Below, piece after piece: positions 27,285 to 37,943 of a stretch of DNA of 64,000 bases. Source of the DNA: Streptomyces sp. BHT-5-2 (lineage in GTDB: Bacteria; Actinomycetota; Actinomycetes; Streptomycetales; Streptomycetaceae); assembly GCF_019774615.1 (NCBI RefSeq), contig NZ_CP081496.1:62001-126000 (forward strand), read 5' to 3'. The notes below the pieces were generated by a model that ran no database searches, was not told the origin of the DNA, and worked only from the letters and a program-made list of their open reading frames with translations. Position numbers and translations under genes: made by a program. Position 1 is the first letter of the stretch; the number at the start of each line of letters is the position of its first letter.

Positions 27285-27774
27285 CCGGTCCGCTGCGCGG
27301 GGCGGTTCCGCTGCGCGGGGCCGGTCCGCTGCGCGGGGCTGTTGGGTGCGGTGACGGGCCTGCGGGGGTGGTGTGTCGGACTGCTGCGCTTTACGTCCGA
27401 CACACCACCCCCTCCGGCCCGTCCCCTCCCGTTGAGGGTCATAAAGACGGTGGGTGGGGGCTGAGCCGGCTGGTCCGCCAACGGTCGCTTGTCGAGGGCT
27501 GACGGTCACTCGTTGAGGGACGGTCGCCCATCAGTCCAGAGCCCGCAGGAGCCCAGCAACCGTTGCCCCGTCTATGGGTTTTCATGACCCACAACGGGAG
27601 GGGACGGGCCGGAGGGGCAGGGGTGTGCCGGACGTAAAGCGAAGCAGTCCGGCACACCCCTGCCCCGGAGGCCCGTCACCGCACCCAACAGCCCCGCGCA
27701 GCGGAACGGCACCGCGCCGCAGGCGCAAAAGGCAAGCGGCGAACCCCGGCGGAAACGCCGGCCACGTGGGAAGC
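27267..27774. repeat. Large palindromic repeat, copy B
   Basis: Occupies the whole space between the convergent GH1 and era genes; no credible gene inside. CCGCTGCGCGGGGC occurs four times (27267, 27290, 27308, 27326), the first within the GH1 coding end. Hairpin B1: 18-bp arms 27364-27381/27395-27412. Hairpin B2: 20-bp arms 27614-27633/27647-27666. Loops are the same conserved 13-mers as in copy A. Middle region (about 27413-27612) matches copy A at about 95 percent with no indels (constant offset 21822). The right end, CACGTGGGAAG, abuts the era stop codon. Likely bidirectional terminator. Confidence 0.85.
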
Positions 27775-28713
27775 CTAAAAGCCCAGCTTCCTCAGCTGCT
27801 TAGGGTCCCGCTGCCAATCCTTGGCCACCTTGACGTGCAGGTCCAGGAAGACCGGCGTGCCCAGCAACGCCTCGATGTGCTTGCGGGACTTCGTGCCGAC
27901 CTCCTTCAGGCGCTTGCCCTTGGGGCCGATGATGATCCCCTTCTGGCTGGGGCGCTCGATGTAGACGTTGGCGTGGATGTCGAGCAGCGGCTTGTCGGCG
28001 GGGCGGTCCTCGCGGGGCAGCATCTCCTCGACGACGACGGCGATGGAGTGCGGCAGCTCGTCGCGGACGCCCTCCAGCGCGGCCTCGCGGATCAGCTCGG
28101 CGACCATGACCTGCTCGGGCTCGTCGGTGAGGTCGCCCTCGGGGTAGAGGGCGGGGCCCTCGGGGAGCAGCGGGACGAGGAGGTCGGCGAGCAGCGAGAC
28201 CTGCTTGTCGCCCACCGCGGAGACCGGGATGATCTCGGCCCACTCGATGCCCAGCTCCTTGCCGAGCTGGTCGATGGCGAGCAGCTGGGTGGCCAGTGCC
28301 TTGGAGTCGACCAGGTCGGTCTTGGTGACGATGGCCACCTTGGGGGTCTTCTTGATGTCGGCGAGCTCGCCGGCGATGTAGCGGTCGCCGGGGCCGATCT
28401 TCTGGTCGGCGGGCAGGCAGAAGCCGATCACGTCGACCTCGGACCAGGTGGTGCGGACCACGTCGTTGAGCCGCTCGCCGAGCAGGGTGCGGGGCTTGTG
28501 CAGGCCCGGGGTGTCGACCAGGACCAGCTGGGCGTCGGGGCGGTGCACGATGCCGCGCACGGTGTGGCGGGTGGTCTGGGGGCGGTTGGAGGTGATCGCC
28601 ACCTTCGTCCCGACGAGAGCGTTCGTCAGGGTGGACTTGCCCGCGTTGGGACGGCCGACGAAGCAGGCGAAGCCCGCACGGTGCGGTGCGGTGGAGTCTG
28701 TACGAACGCTCAT
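27775..28713 (-). CDS. era: GTPase Era
   Basis: 312-residue ribosome-associated GTPase needed for 16S rRNA maturation and 30S assembly. G1 GRPNAGKST, G2 region TSNRPQTTRH, G3 DTPGLHKP, G4 TKTD, then a C-terminal KH domain with the RNA-binding loop IIGPKGKRLKEVG. Start ATG at 28713 (MSVRTDS), three codons inside the longest frame. Its stop codon touches the end of repeat copy B. Downstream partner in the core block after the cytidine-deaminase-like gene. Confidence 0.97.
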   Translation of the reverse strand: MSVRTDSTAPHRAGFACFVGRPNAGKSTLTNALVGTKVAITSNRPQTTRHTVRGIVHRPDAQLVLVDTPGLHKPRTLLGERLNDVVRTTWSEVDVIGFCLPADQKIGPGDRYIAGELADIKKTPKVAIVTKTDLVDSKALATQLLAIDQLGKELGIEWAEIIPVSAVGDKQVSLLADLLVPLLPEGPALYPEGDLTDEPEQVMVAELIREAALEGVRDELPHSIAVVVEEMLPREDRPADKPLLDIHANVYIERPSQKGIIIGPKGKRLKEVGTKSRKHIEALLGTPVFLDLHVKVAKDWQRDPKQLRKLGF

Positions 28714-28825
28714 GGCGCCCATTCTCCCCGATCCCCGCGGCCGCTCCGACCAATCCGCCGTTTCTGCCGCCGTGGGGCGGGGCGCACGGGGGTGCGGCGC
28801 CCCGCCGTGGCGCCCCGCCGTGGCG

Positions 28826-29188
28826 TCAGGCCGCGGGGCCGGCCGGGACGGTGCCGCGCAGGGTGCCGTCGGGGGCGGCGACCAGGACGGGGGTGTCGGG
28901 GCCGCCCAGGTCGCGGACGGCGGCGCGGTCGGCGTCGGCGGCCTGCTCGGCGTCGGTGACCACGGCCGCGGCCTCCAGGGACGTGGCGCCGCTGGCGACG
29001 GCCATCGCGACGGCGGTCTGCAGGGCGGTGAGCTTGAGGGAGTCCAGGGCGACGGTGCCGGCGACGTAGGTGCGGCCGGTCTCGTCGCGGACGGCGGCGC
29101 CCTCGGGAACGCCGTTACGGGCCCGCGCCGAGCGCGCGAGCGTGATGATCTTGCGGTCTTCGGGGTCCAGCGGTGCGGCTTCGGTCAT
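28826..29188 (-). CDS. Cytidine-deaminase-like protein lacking zinc motifs
   Basis: 120-residue protein, start MTEAAPLDPEDRKIITLARSARARNG at 29188. The overall pattern (ARNGVPEGAAVRDETGRTYVAGTV, then LKLTALQTAVAMAVASGA) follows the cytidine deaminase fold, and orthologues beside era in Streptomyces are often named so. The zinc and catalytic motifs, H/C-A-E and P-C-x-x-C, are absent: the position after TYVAGTV has LTALQTA, and no Cys is present at all. Probably a non-catalytic homologue of unknown role. Gene lies 113 bp upstream of era on the same strand. Confidence 0.85.
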   Translation of the reverse strand: MTEAAPLDPEDRKIITLARSARARNGVPEGAAVRDETGRTYVAGTVALDSLKLTALQTAVAMAVASGATSLEAAAVVTDAEQAADADRAAVRDLGGPDTPVLVAAPDGTLRGTVPAGPAA

Positions 29189-29927
29189 ACGGGCGAGCAT
29201 ATGCGGGGGCCGGGCCGGGGCCCACGGGGGCGGGACACGGGAAACGCACGATGGCTGAAGAGTCCGGTTGCCCCGCTCCCCTGTGCCGGGGCACCCGGCT
29301 CTTCAGCCAACGTCGTTTCCGGGTCCGGAACGTGCGGTGCCGCCGCACACTTCGCGCATGCGGGGCCACCGCCCGTTCCGGAGTCCTCGAAGACCACCGG
29401 GTCGCCGGTCACCTTCGGTCGGTGGACCGGCACCCCCACCCGGTGCCCGTGTTCGCGATGTCCGCGGCCTGGCCGGACGTCATCGCGAATTCCGTGGAGG
29501 GTTTTTCTGGGATTTCCTGAGTTTCTCCGCGCCGCGCTCCGCGCCGTGCGGCGGCCCTTGTCGGTGGTCAGTGCGGCCGTCGGGCGGCGGGGGTCCGCCG
29601 TGGCGTTCTGCGCGCCGCGGAATGCCCGCCGCCGGCCCTGCCGCTCGCGGCGGGGGCTTCGCTGTCGCCCGGGCGGTCCGCCCGCAGCGCCGCCGCGACG
29701 GTGGAGGCCACCGCCGCATTTCTTTCCCGCATTTCGTTCAGCTTCCCTCTGCCGCACAGAGCCGACGCCCTTTCCGGCGCCGACTCGAAGATCTTTCCAC
29801 GGAATTGGCAAGGGAATCCAGGGCTGCCGGAAATGGCTTCGAGGATATTTCCGCTGTACTGGAGATCAGGAGTGGAGTGCGGGCGAATGCCCGGAATCGC
29901 GGGCGATGCGGGCCGGTGGGACGGCGG
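29189..29927. other. 739-bp gap between CorC-like and deaminase-like genes
   Basis: No convincing gene. It contains a large hairpin (29253-29308) and, on the plus strand at about 29310-29520, scattered similarity to DUF397 proteins in two frames (see findings). The stretch 29520-29927 has short frames in all directions with low-complexity Arg/Pro-rich translations and nothing recognisable. Confidence 0.5.
29253..29308. terminator. Long hairpin upstream of the deaminase-like gene
   Basis: Arms 29253-29275 and 29287-29308 pair almost completely (GGCTGAAGAG ends with CTCTTCAGCC; one bulge inside), loop about 11 nt. It lies between the leftward CorC-like gene and the leftward deaminase-like gene, 65 bp before the latter's start. 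It fits a terminator of incoming leftward transcription, or of a lost gene in the gap. Confidence 0.65.
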
Positions 29928-31247
29928 TCAGCCGGCGGCGCCGTCACCCTCCGCGTCCGCCGCGCGGACCGGTTCGCAGAGCACCGTGACGATCTTGTTG
30001 CGGCGACCGGCCGGCGACTCGGCGACCAGCCGCAGCGCCTTCAGGTCCGGGTCCGAGGCGTCGTCGGAGAGGTCGATCTCGGCGGTCGCGCCGGCGATCG
30101 GGACCCTGCCCAGCTGTTTGGCGAGCAGCCCGCCGACCGTCTCCACGTCCTCGTCGTCCAGCTCCGCCAGCCCGTACAGCTCGCCGAGCGCGCCGATGTC
30201 CAGCCGGGCGGTGACACGGTAGCGGCCGCCGCCGAGATCCTCCACGGGCGGGAGTTCCCGGTCGTACTCGTCGGTGATCTCGCCGACGATCTCCTCCAGG
30301 ATGTCCTCGATGGTGACGACGCCGGCGGTGCCACCGTATTCGTCGATGACCACCGCGACGTGGTTGCGGTCCCGCTGCATCTCGCGCAGCAGGTCACCGG
30401 CGTTCTTGGTGTCGGGCACGAACACCGCGGGGCGCATCGCCGTGGAGACCAGTTCGCTCTCCGCGTCCCGGCTGATGTGCACCTTGCGGGCGAGGTCCTT
30501 GAGGTAGACCACGCCGACGACGTCGTCCTCGTTCTCCCCCGTCACCGGGATCCGGGAGAAGCCGGAGCGCAGCGCGAGGGTCAGGGCCTGCCGGATGGTC
30601 TTGAAGCGCTCGACGGAGATCAGGTCGGTGCGCGGCACCATCACCTCGCGGACGAGGGTGTCGCCGAGCTGGAAGACCGAGTGCACCATCCGGCGCTCCT
30701 CGTCCTCGATCAGCGACTCCTTCTCAGCCAGGTCCACCAGCGACCGCAGCTCCGCCTCGGAGGCGAACGGGCCCTTGCGGAAGCCCTTGCCGGGGGTGAG
30801 GGCGTTGCCGAGCAGGATCAGCAGCTGCGGCACCGGGCCCATCACCCGGGCCAGCGGCAGCAGGACGTACGCCGCCGCGGTGGCGGTGTTGAGCGGGTGC
30901 TGGCGGCCGATGGTGCGCGGGGAGACCCCCACGGCGACGTAGGACACCAGCACCATCACCGCGATGGCGACGGTCAGCGCCTGCCAGGTCTCCTCGAAGG
31001 ACCGCAGGCAGGCGTAGGTGACCAGGGCGCCGGCCGCCATCTCGCAGCCGACCCGCACCAGCAGGGCGACGTTGAGATAGCGGGTGGGGTCGGCGGCGAC
31101 CGCGGCGAGCTTGGCGCTGCCGCGGCGGCCGGAGCGGACCGCCTCCTCTGCGCGGAAGCTCGTCGTGCGGGTCAGTCCGGCCTCCGCGCAGGCGGCGAGC
31201 CAGGCGATCACGACGAGCAGTACCGCGACGGCGATCAGGGTGGTCAT
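29928..31247 (-). CDS. HlyC/CorC (CNNM) family transporter
   Basis: 439-residue membrane protein: N-terminal DUF21 domain with three or four helices (residues about 1-180), then paired CBS domains containing [20 protein letters not shown] and [32 protein letters not shown], then a C-terminal CorC_HlyC domain. Linked in other bacteria to magnesium/cobalt efflux and tolerance. Ends are complete. Start at 31247 is 13 bp after the ybeY stop, so it follows phoH-ybeY in one operon, the usual Streptomyces order. Confidence 0.93.
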   Translation of the reverse strand: MTTLIAVAVLLVVIAWLAACAEAGLTRTTSFRAEEAVRSGRRGSAKLAAVAADPTRYLNVALLVRVGCEMAAGALVTYACLRSFEETWQALTVAIAVMVLVSYVAVGVSPRTIGRQHPLNTATAAAYVLLPLARVMGPVPQLLILLGNALTPGKGFRKGPFASEAELRSLVDLAEKESLIEDEERRMVHSVFQLGDTLVREVMVPRTDLISVERFKTIRQALTLALRSGFSRIPVTGENEDDVVGVVYLKDLARKVHISRDAESELVSTAMRPAVFVPDTKNAGDLLREMQRDRNHVAVVIDEYGGTAGVVTIEDILEEIVGEITDEYDRELPPVEDLGGGRYRVTARLDIGALGELYGLAELDDEDVETVGGLLAKQLGRVPIAGATAEIDLSDDASDPDLKALRLVAESPAGRRNKIVTVLCEPVRAADAEGDGAAG

Positions 31248-31260
31248 CGGGGGCGTCCCG

Positions 31261-31758
31261 TCAGGTCACGGTCGGGGCCGGCGAGGGACCGGTCATCCCG
31301 CGCTCGGCCCGCCAGCCGTCGACGATCGCGGCCTGCAGGCCGAACATCTCGGCCTTCTCGTCCGGCTCCTCGTGGTCGTAGCCGAGCAGGTGCAGTACGC
31401 CGTGGACGGTGAGCAGCTGCAGCTCCTCGTCCATGCTGTGCGCCGTGGGGGCCGCCGCGCCCTGCTGTTCGGCGACCTCGGGGCACAGCACGATGTCGCC
31501 GAGGAGTCCCTGCGGGGGCTCCTCCTCGTCCTTGGCCGGCGGCCGCAGCTCGTCCATCGGGAAGGACATGACGTCCGTCGGGCCGGGGAGGTCCATCCAC
31601 TGGATGTGGAGCTGCTCCATGGCCTCGGCGTCCACGACGATGACGGACAGCTCGGAGAGCGGGTGGATCCGCATCCGGCCCAGGGCATAGCGGGCGACGT
31701 CCAGGATCGCCTGCTCGTCGATGTCCGTTCCGGACTCGTTGTTGACGTCGATCGACAT
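31261..31758 (-). CDS. ybeY: Endoribonuclease YbeY
   Basis: 165-residue metal-dependent RNase involved in 16S rRNA 3' maturation and ribosome quality control. The zinc motif [11 protein letters not shown] (three His) lies at about 115-125, with the family segments [17 protein letters not shown] and [14 protein letters not shown] before it. The acidic insert in the middle ([12 protein letters not shown]) is usual for Actinobacteria. It lies 40 bp after phoH and 13 bp before the CorC-like gene; co-transcribed. Confidence 0.96.
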   Translation of the reverse strand: MSIDVNNESGTDIDEQAILDVARYALGRMRIHPLSELSVIVVDAEAMEQLHIQWMDLPGPTDVMSFPMDELRPPAKDEEEPPQGLLGDIVLCPEVAEQQGAAAPTAHSMDEELQLLTVHGVLHLLGYDHEEPDEKAEMFGLQAAIVDGWRAERGMTGPSPAPTVT

Positions 31759-31798
31759 GGGGAAGGTCAGGTCTCGCTTCTTGGTCGTGCAGCGCGGG

Positions 31799-32803
<1,005 letters not shown>

Positions 32804-33013
32804 GGGTAGGCCGGGTGGCCTGCTCAACCCCCATCCTTTGCTCATCACAGGTGCGGACCCTTGAGCAGCGGTGCCCGCACTGGCTCCTTGCGCTACCAGA
32901 GTACGACGGGGGACTGACAAGCCGGCCGGCTTTTCCGGGGCGGCCGCGGGGGCGCCGCGGGGCCACGGCGGCGCGGGGCGGCCCGGGCCCGCAGGGACGC
33001 CCGGCCGGAGCGT

Positions 33014-34207
33014 TCAGGCCGGGCGGCGGAAGCCGATCGTGGGCACCGCACGGGCCAGCGGCGCGGGCCCGTGCGGCCGCGCGAGGTCCGCCGCCCCCTT
33101 GGCCCCCAGGGCCACCCCAGGCTCGGGCAGCACGGCGTCCAGGAAGCCGTACTGGCGGACCAGCCCGGCGGCGGCCTCGGAGGCGCAGGCCCGGACCCGG
33201 CGCCACCAGGCGGCGATCTCCGCCCAGCCGGGCGCGGAGAGCGAGCCGCCGAACTCCTGCACGGACAGGGCGGCGCTCAGCCCGGCGAAGGCCAGCCGGT
33301 CGGCCAGCGGCCAGTCGGCGAGGGTGCCGGTGACGAAGCCGGCGACGAAGACGTCCCCGGCGCCGGTCGGGTCCAGCGCCTCCACCGCGATGGCCGGCAC
33401 CTCGGCGCTCTCGCCGGTGCGGCCGTCGACCGCGCAGGCGCCCTCCGAGCCGAGCGTGACGACGGCGAGCGGGACCAGGTCGGCGAGCTTGCGGGCGGCC
33501 GCGCGCGGGCAGTCGGTGCGGGTGTAGCGCATCGCCTCCTCGGCGTTGGGCAGGAACGCCTCGCAGTGCTCCAGGTCGGCGAGGTCGGACGGGTCCCAGC
33601 GGCCGGTGTCGTCCCAGCCGACGTCGGCGAAGATCCGGCTGCCGCGGCCGGCCGCGCAGCCCAGCCAGCCCTCCCGGCGGCCGGGGACGAGCGAGGCGAC
33701 GCAGGCCCGGGTCGGCGGCGGGCAGCCGGGCGCGTGCCCGCCGTCGAAGGCGTTCTCCGGTGGCGGTGCCTCGTGGCCGTGCGAGACCATGGTGCGCTCG
33801 CCCTCGTAGGCCATCGAGACGGTGACCGGGGAGTGCCAGCCCGGGATCCTGCGCGAGAGCGCCAGGTCGATGCCCTCGCCCTGCTCCAGCGCCTCCCAGC
33901 AGTACTCGCCGTACATGTCGTCGCCGAACGCGGCGGCCAGGGAGGTGCGCAGGCCGAGCCGGGCCAGTGCGGTGGCCATGTTGGCGACGCCGCCGGGGCT
34001 GGAGCCCATGCCGCGGGCCCAGGATTCGGTGCCGCGGACCGGCGCGGAGTCCAGGCCGGTGAAGACGATGTCGAGGAAGACGGTGCCGGTGAGGTAGACG
34101 TCGGTGGGCGGATCGTCCGCGCGGCGCAGCGCGGCCAGCGGATCGAGGCCCGGCGGTGCGGCGACCGGCCCCGCGGGCGGTTGGACATCGCGTCGGCCAG
34201 TGTTCAC
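33014..34207 (-). CDS. PfkB-family sugar kinase
   Basis: 397-residue ribokinase-like kinase that phosphorylates a sugar or nucleoside with ATP. N-terminal glycine-rich SSPGGVANMATALARLGL and C-terminal DPTGAGDVFVAGFVTG with the catalytic Asp are present, with the usual alpha/beta fold between. GTG at 34207 with GAGGGG upstream; it leaves a 67-bp divergent promoter region shared with the GH4 gene, so the two may be co-regulated parts of one carbohydrate pathway. Substrate cannot be told; a beta-glucoside-related sugar would fit the GH4 neighbour. Confidence 0.88.
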   Translation of the reverse strand: MNTGRRDVQPPAGPVAAPPGLDPLAALRRADDPPTDVYLTGTVFLDIVFTGLDSAPVRGTESWARGMGSSPGGVANMATALARLGLRTSLAAAFGDDMYGEYCWEALEQGEGIDLALSRRIPGWHSPVTVSMAYEGERTMVSHGHEAPPPENAFDGGHAPGCPPPTRACVASLVPGRREGWLGCAAGRGSRIFADVGWDDTGRWDPSDLADLEHCEAFLPNAEEAMRYTRTDCPRAAARKLADLVPLAVVTLGSEGACAVDGRTGESAEVPAIAVEALDPTGAGDVFVAGFVTGTLADWPLADRLAFAGLSAALSVQEFGGSLSAPGWAEIAAWWRRVRACASEAAAGLVRQYGFLDAVLPEPGVALGAKGAADLARPHGPAPLARAVPTIGFRRPA

Positions 34208-34274
34208 CGCGCTCGCCCCTCTCGTACTCAACTCGTGCCGCAAGTGTGCCTGATGCTGCGGTACGTTCCGCCCC

Positions 34275-35618
34275 ATGAGGCTCTCCATTCTCGGTGGTGG
34301 CGGCTTCCGGGTGCCGCTGGTCTACCGCGCGCTCCTGGACGACCCGGCACGCTCCGTCTCCGAGCTGACGCTCTACGACACCGATCCCCGCCGGGTCGCG
34401 GTGATCTCCGACGTGCTGTCCCGGCTGGCACGGGGCCGTACCGAACCGGTACCCGTACGAGTGGCGGAAACTCTCGACGCGGCGCTGACCGGAGCCGACT
34501 TCGTCTTCTCCGCAATACGGGTCGGCGGTACCGCGGGCCGCGTCCGGGACGAGCGGATCCCGCTGTCGGAGGGCGTGCTGGGCCAGGAGACGGTGGGGGC
34601 CGGCGGGGTCCTCTACGGGCTGCGGACGATCCCGGTGGCGCTGCGCGTCGCCGAGCGGGTCGCGGCGCTCTCCCCGGGGGCCTGGGTCATCAACTTCACC
34701 AATCCGGCGGGGATGGTGACCGAGGCGATGGCGCAGGTGCTGGGCGACCGGGTCGTCGGGATCTGCGACTCGCCGGTGGGGCTGGTGCGCCGGGCGGCGC
34801 GGGCGGCCGGCGCGGACCCGGCCGTCCTGGAGGACCCGGCGCGGTCCGGCTACGACTACGTGGGGCTCAACCACCTGGGCTGGCTGCGGTCGTTGACCCT
34901 CGAAGGCACCGACGTGCTGCCGGGCCTCCTGGACGACGTGGCGGCCCTGGGCTCCTTCGAGGAGGGACGGCTCTTCGGCCCGGAGTGGCTCCGCGTCCTC
35001 GGCGCCCTCCCCAACGAGTATCTGCACTACTACTACTTCCGCCGGGAGACCCTGCACTCCGTACGGGACACCGCACAGACCCGCGGGGAGTTCCTGGACC
35101 GGCAGCAGGGCGGCTTCTTCGAACGGGCCGCGGCGGCGGGCTCCCCGGACGCGGTGTACGACCTGTGGGAGCGCACCCGGCTGGAGCGCGAGGAGACGTA
35201 CATGGCGCACAGCCGGGAGGCGACCGGCGGCTGGCAGCGGGACAGCCACGACCTGGAGGGCGGCGGCTACGACCGGGTGGCGCTGGCCCTGATGCACGCC
35301 ATCGCCGGCGACTCCGGCCGCCGGCTGATCCTCAACGTCCGCAACGGGACGACGGTGCCGCAGCTGCCGCCGGACGCCATCGTGGAGACGGTGTGCGAGG
35401 TGACCGCAAAGGGGCCCCGGCCGCTGCCCTGCGCGCCGCTGCGCGAGGACCAGTTGGGCCTGATGCTCCAGATCAAGGCGGTCGAACGCGCCACGGTGGC
35501 GGCCGCCCTCTTCAAGGACCGCGACGCGGCCCTCCGGGCCCTGGCCCTGCACCCCCTGGTGGACTCCCCCGCGGTGGCCGCCCGCATCCTGCAACGAGCG
35601 GCGGCGGAGAGCGCATAG
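34275..35618 (+). CDS. GH4 glycosidase (6-phospho-beta-glucosidase type)
   Basis: 447-residue family 4 glycoside hydrolase, requiring NAD+ and a divalent metal, cytosolic. N-terminal Rossmann motif LGGGGFRVPLVYRAL, active-site segment VINFTNPAGMVTEAM, metal-site region GICDSPVGL with Cys, and GLNHLGWLR with the ligand His. Length is normal. Expected to cleave 6-phospho-beta-glucosides or a related substrate. Divergent from the PfkB kinase gene. A hairpin-bearing repeat lies after the stop. Confidence 0.92.
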   Translation: MRLSILGGGGFRVPLVYRALLDDPARSVSELTLYDTDPRRVAVISDVLSRLARGRTEPVPVRVAETLDAALTGADFVFSAIRVGGTAGRVRDERIPLSEGVLGQETVGAGGVLYGLRTIPVALRVAERVAALSPGAWVINFTNPAGMVTEAMAQVLGDRVVGICDSPVGLVRRAARAAGADPAVLEDPARSGYDYVGLNHLGWLRSLTLEGTDVLPGLLDDVAALGSFEEGRLFGPEWLRVLGALPNEYLHYYYFRRETLHSVRDTAQTRGEFLDRQQGGFFERAAAAGSPDAVYDLWERTRLEREETYMAHSREATGGWQRDSHDLEGGGYDRVALALMHAIAGDSGRRLILNVRNGTTVPQLPPDAIVETVCEVTAKGPRPLPCAPLREDQLGLMLQIKAVERATVAAALFKDRDAALRALALHPLVDSPAVAARILQRAAAESA

Positions 35619-35737
35619 GGGGGCGGGGCCCGGAAGCACCACCTTGTTGCTCCGTCCCCTCCCCCCCCGTGCCTCCGCCCCCCTCGTGTCCCCCTCTGTG
35701 CCCCGCTCGCAGGGGAATTCCCACCACCCCCCGGCAC

Positions 35738-35787
35738 GTTGTGGCCCCGCAGGGGGCGCCGCGGCCCCCTACGGGATCTGTTCGCCC
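35738..35787. repeat. Second repeat family, copy 1 (terminator-like)
   Basis: A 50-bp segment between the convergent GH4 and MBL genes, 42 of 50 positions identical to a segment at 49344. Stem arms CCGCAGGGGG and CCCCCTACGG flank a short loop; the same single C-A mismatch occurs in both copies. Loop bases differ, arms are kept, so structure is the likely constraint. Probable terminator. Confidence 0.65.
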
Positions 35788-35851
35788 GCCCCGTAGGGAA
35801 AGCTCCCCCGGGCCGTACGGGCAACGCCCGCCCCCGCGCCGGGGCGTCGCC

Positions 35852-36481
35852 TCAGTGCCCCCGGGCGATCCACTCCGCCAGGTGAGGGGCCTCCTCGCCG
35901 ATGGTCGTCGGGTCGCCGTGGCCGGTGCGGACGACGGTCCGCGGCGGCAGGGTCAGCAGCCGGTCGCGGATCGAGTCGACGATCGTCGGGAAGTCGGAGA
36001 ACGACCGGCCGGTGGCACCGGGACCGCCCTGGAAGAGCGTGTCCCCGGTGAAGACGGTGTTCAGGTCGGGGGCGTACAGGCAGACCGCGCCGGGCGCGTG
36101 GCCGGGGGTGTGCAGCACCGTCAGGTCGGTGCCGGCGATGGTCAGCACCTGACCGTCCGACAGGTCCCCGTCGGGGGCGGTGTCCGGGTGGGTCGTCTTC
36201 CACAGCGGCAGGTCGTCGGGGTGCAGCAGGATCCGCGCCCCGGTGCGGGCGGCGAGTGCCGGGGCCGCGTCGATGTGGTCGTTGTGCGCGTGGGTGCAGA
36301 TGATCGCGCGCAGGGTGCGCCCGTCGAGGGCCCGGAGGATGGCGTCGGCGTCGTGGGCGGCGTCGATGACCACGGCCTCCGAACCGTCGCCGACGATCCA
36401 CACGTTGTTGTCGACGTCCCAGGTGCCGCCGTCCAGCGAGAACGTCCCCGAGGTGACGAGGTGGTCGATGCGGGCGGTCAT
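35852..36481 (-). CDS. MBL-fold metallo-hydrolase beside mycothiol dehydrogenase
   Basis: 209-residue metallo-beta-lactamase-fold hydrolase. Metal motif THAHNDHID (the HxHxDH site), HTPGHAPG, FTGDTLF and the C-terminal RTGHG. Its ATG at 36481 shares one base with the stop of the formaldehyde dehydrogenase gene (TGATG), so translation is coupled. By analogy with glyoxalase II-like enzymes in mycothiol pathways it may hydrolyse S-formylmycothiol (inference). Cytosolic. Confidence 0.92.
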   Translation of the reverse strand: MTARIDHLVTSGTFSLDGGTWDVDNNVWIVGDGSEAVVIDAAHDADAILRALDGRTLRAIICTHAHNDHIDAAPALAARTGARILLHPDDLPLWKTTHPDTAPDGDLSDGQVLTIAGTDLTVLHTPGHAPGAVCLYAPDLNTVFTGDTLFQGGPGATGRSFSDFPTIVDSIRDRLLTLPPRTVVRTGHGDPTTIGEEAPHLAEWIARGH

Positions 36482-37566
36482 CACAGCATCACCACCGAAC
36501 GCAGCACGTCGCCGGCGTGCATCCGGTCGAAGGCCCGCTCCACCCCGTCGATGCCGATGGTCTCGGTGACGAACGCGCCGAGGTCGATCCGGCCCTGCTG
36601 GTGGAGGTCGATCAGCATCGGGAAGTCCCGGGACGGCAGGCAGTCGCCGTACCAGGAGGACTTCAGGGCGCCGCCGCGGCCGAAGACGTCCAGGAGGGGG
36701 AGTTCCAGGGTCATCTCCGGGGTGGGCACGCCCACCAGGACGACGGTGCCGGCCAGGTCGCGGGCGTAGAACGCCTGGCGGTAGGTCTCCGGGTGGCCGA
36801 CCGCCTCGATGACGACGTCCGCGCCGAATCCGCCGGTCAGCTCGCGGACGGCGTCGACGGGGTCGGTGGTGCGGGAGTTGACGGTGTGGGTGGCCCCCAT
36901 GGCGCGGGCCTGCTCCAGCTTCCGGTCGTCGATGTCGACGGCGATGATCCTGGCCGCGCCGGCCAGCCGGGCGCCGACCACCGCCGCGTCGCCGACGCCG
37001 CCGCAGCCGATGACCGCGACCGAGTCGCCGCGGCCGACCCCGCCGGTGTTGATCGCGGCGCCGATGCCGGCCATCACCCCGCAGCCCAGCAGCCCCGCGA
37101 CGGCCGGGGAGACGCCCGGGTCGACCTTGGTGCACTGGCCGGCGGCGACCAGCGTCTTGTCGGCGAACGCCCCGATGCCCAGCGCCGGGCTCAGCTCCGT
37201 GCCGTCCTTGAGCGTCATCTTCTGCCGGGCGTTGTGGGTGTCGAAGCAGTACTGGGGCCGGCCGCGCAGGCACGCCCGGCAGGAGCCGCACACCGCGCGC
37301 CAGTTGAGGACGACGAAGTCCCCGGGTGCGACGTCGGTGACGCCCTCGCCGACCGACTCCACCACCCCGGCCGCCTCATGGCCGAGCAGGAACGGGAAGT
37401 CGTCGTTGACAGCACCCTGTTTGTAGTGCAGGTCGGTGTGGCACACCCCGCACGCCTGCACCTTCACCACGGCCTCGCCGGGCCCGGGATCGGGCACCAG
37501 GATCGTCTCCAGCCGGACCGCTTCGTTCTTCCCCGGCGCCACGACGCCGCGCACTTCCTGTGCCAT
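36481..37566 (-). CDS. S-(hydroxymethyl)mycothiol dehydrogenase
   Basis: 361-residue zinc-dependent class III-like alcohol dehydrogenase oxidising the formaldehyde-mycothiol adduct with NAD+. Catalytic zinc region [13 protein letters not shown] and GHEAAGVV, structural zinc Cys cluster [15 protein letters not shown], coenzyme motif [11 protein letters not shown]. The segment [13 protein letters not shown] is typical of the mycothiol-dependent subgroup of Actinobacteria. Forms an operon with the MBL hydrolase; together they detoxify formaldehyde. Start ATG at 37566 with purine-rich sequence (GAGGGG) upstream. Confidence 0.93.
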   Translation of the reverse strand: MAQEVRGVVAPGKNEAVRLETILVPDPGPGEAVVKVQACGVCHTDLHYKQGAVNDDFPFLLGHEAAGVVESVGEGVTDVAPGDFVVLNWRAVCGSCRACLRGRPQYCFDTHNARQKMTLKDGTELSPALGIGAFADKTLVAAGQCTKVDPGVSPAVAGLLGCGVMAGIGAAINTGGVGRGDSVAVIGCGGVGDAAVVGARLAGAARIIAVDIDDRKLEQARAMGATHTVNSRTTDPVDAVRELTGGFGADVVIEAVGHPETYRQAFYARDLAGTVVLVGVPTPEMTLELPLLDVFGRGGALKSSWYGDCLPSRDFPMLIDLHQQGRIDLGAFVTETIGIDGVERAFDRMHAGDVLRSVVML

Positions 37567-37943
37567 CGGTACCGCCCCTCTCGAAGATCACGTAAGGGAC
37601 CACTGTGGCGCACCGCCACCCGGTCGTGCCACACCGTACGGGGACGAAACGGCCACGCGCAGGACCGCGGCCGTGGCCGCCCGGGTCACCGGCGGTACGT
37701 CGCGGGGGCGGCGCGGAAGACGGGCGCGCCAGGCATCCGTCTCCCCATGCGGACACCGTCCATGGAGCGGGACGAGGGCCGGAGGGCACCCCCATGCACC
37801 GCCACGCGCCGTACAGACCGGCCGAGTTGGCAACAACATCACGCCACACTTTACCAATCCTTTATTCTTCGCGCGTAGATGGCCGCGTGCCACCTCTGTT
37901 ACACCTACCCGGGACCACCCCCATGCTTACTAAGGAGCCGCGC

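Noticed and set aside
37850..37943. Possible PHO box before the HAD acid phosphatase
   Set aside because: GTTACACC is present once but a second 11-bp-spaced GTTCACC-like unit is not convincing.
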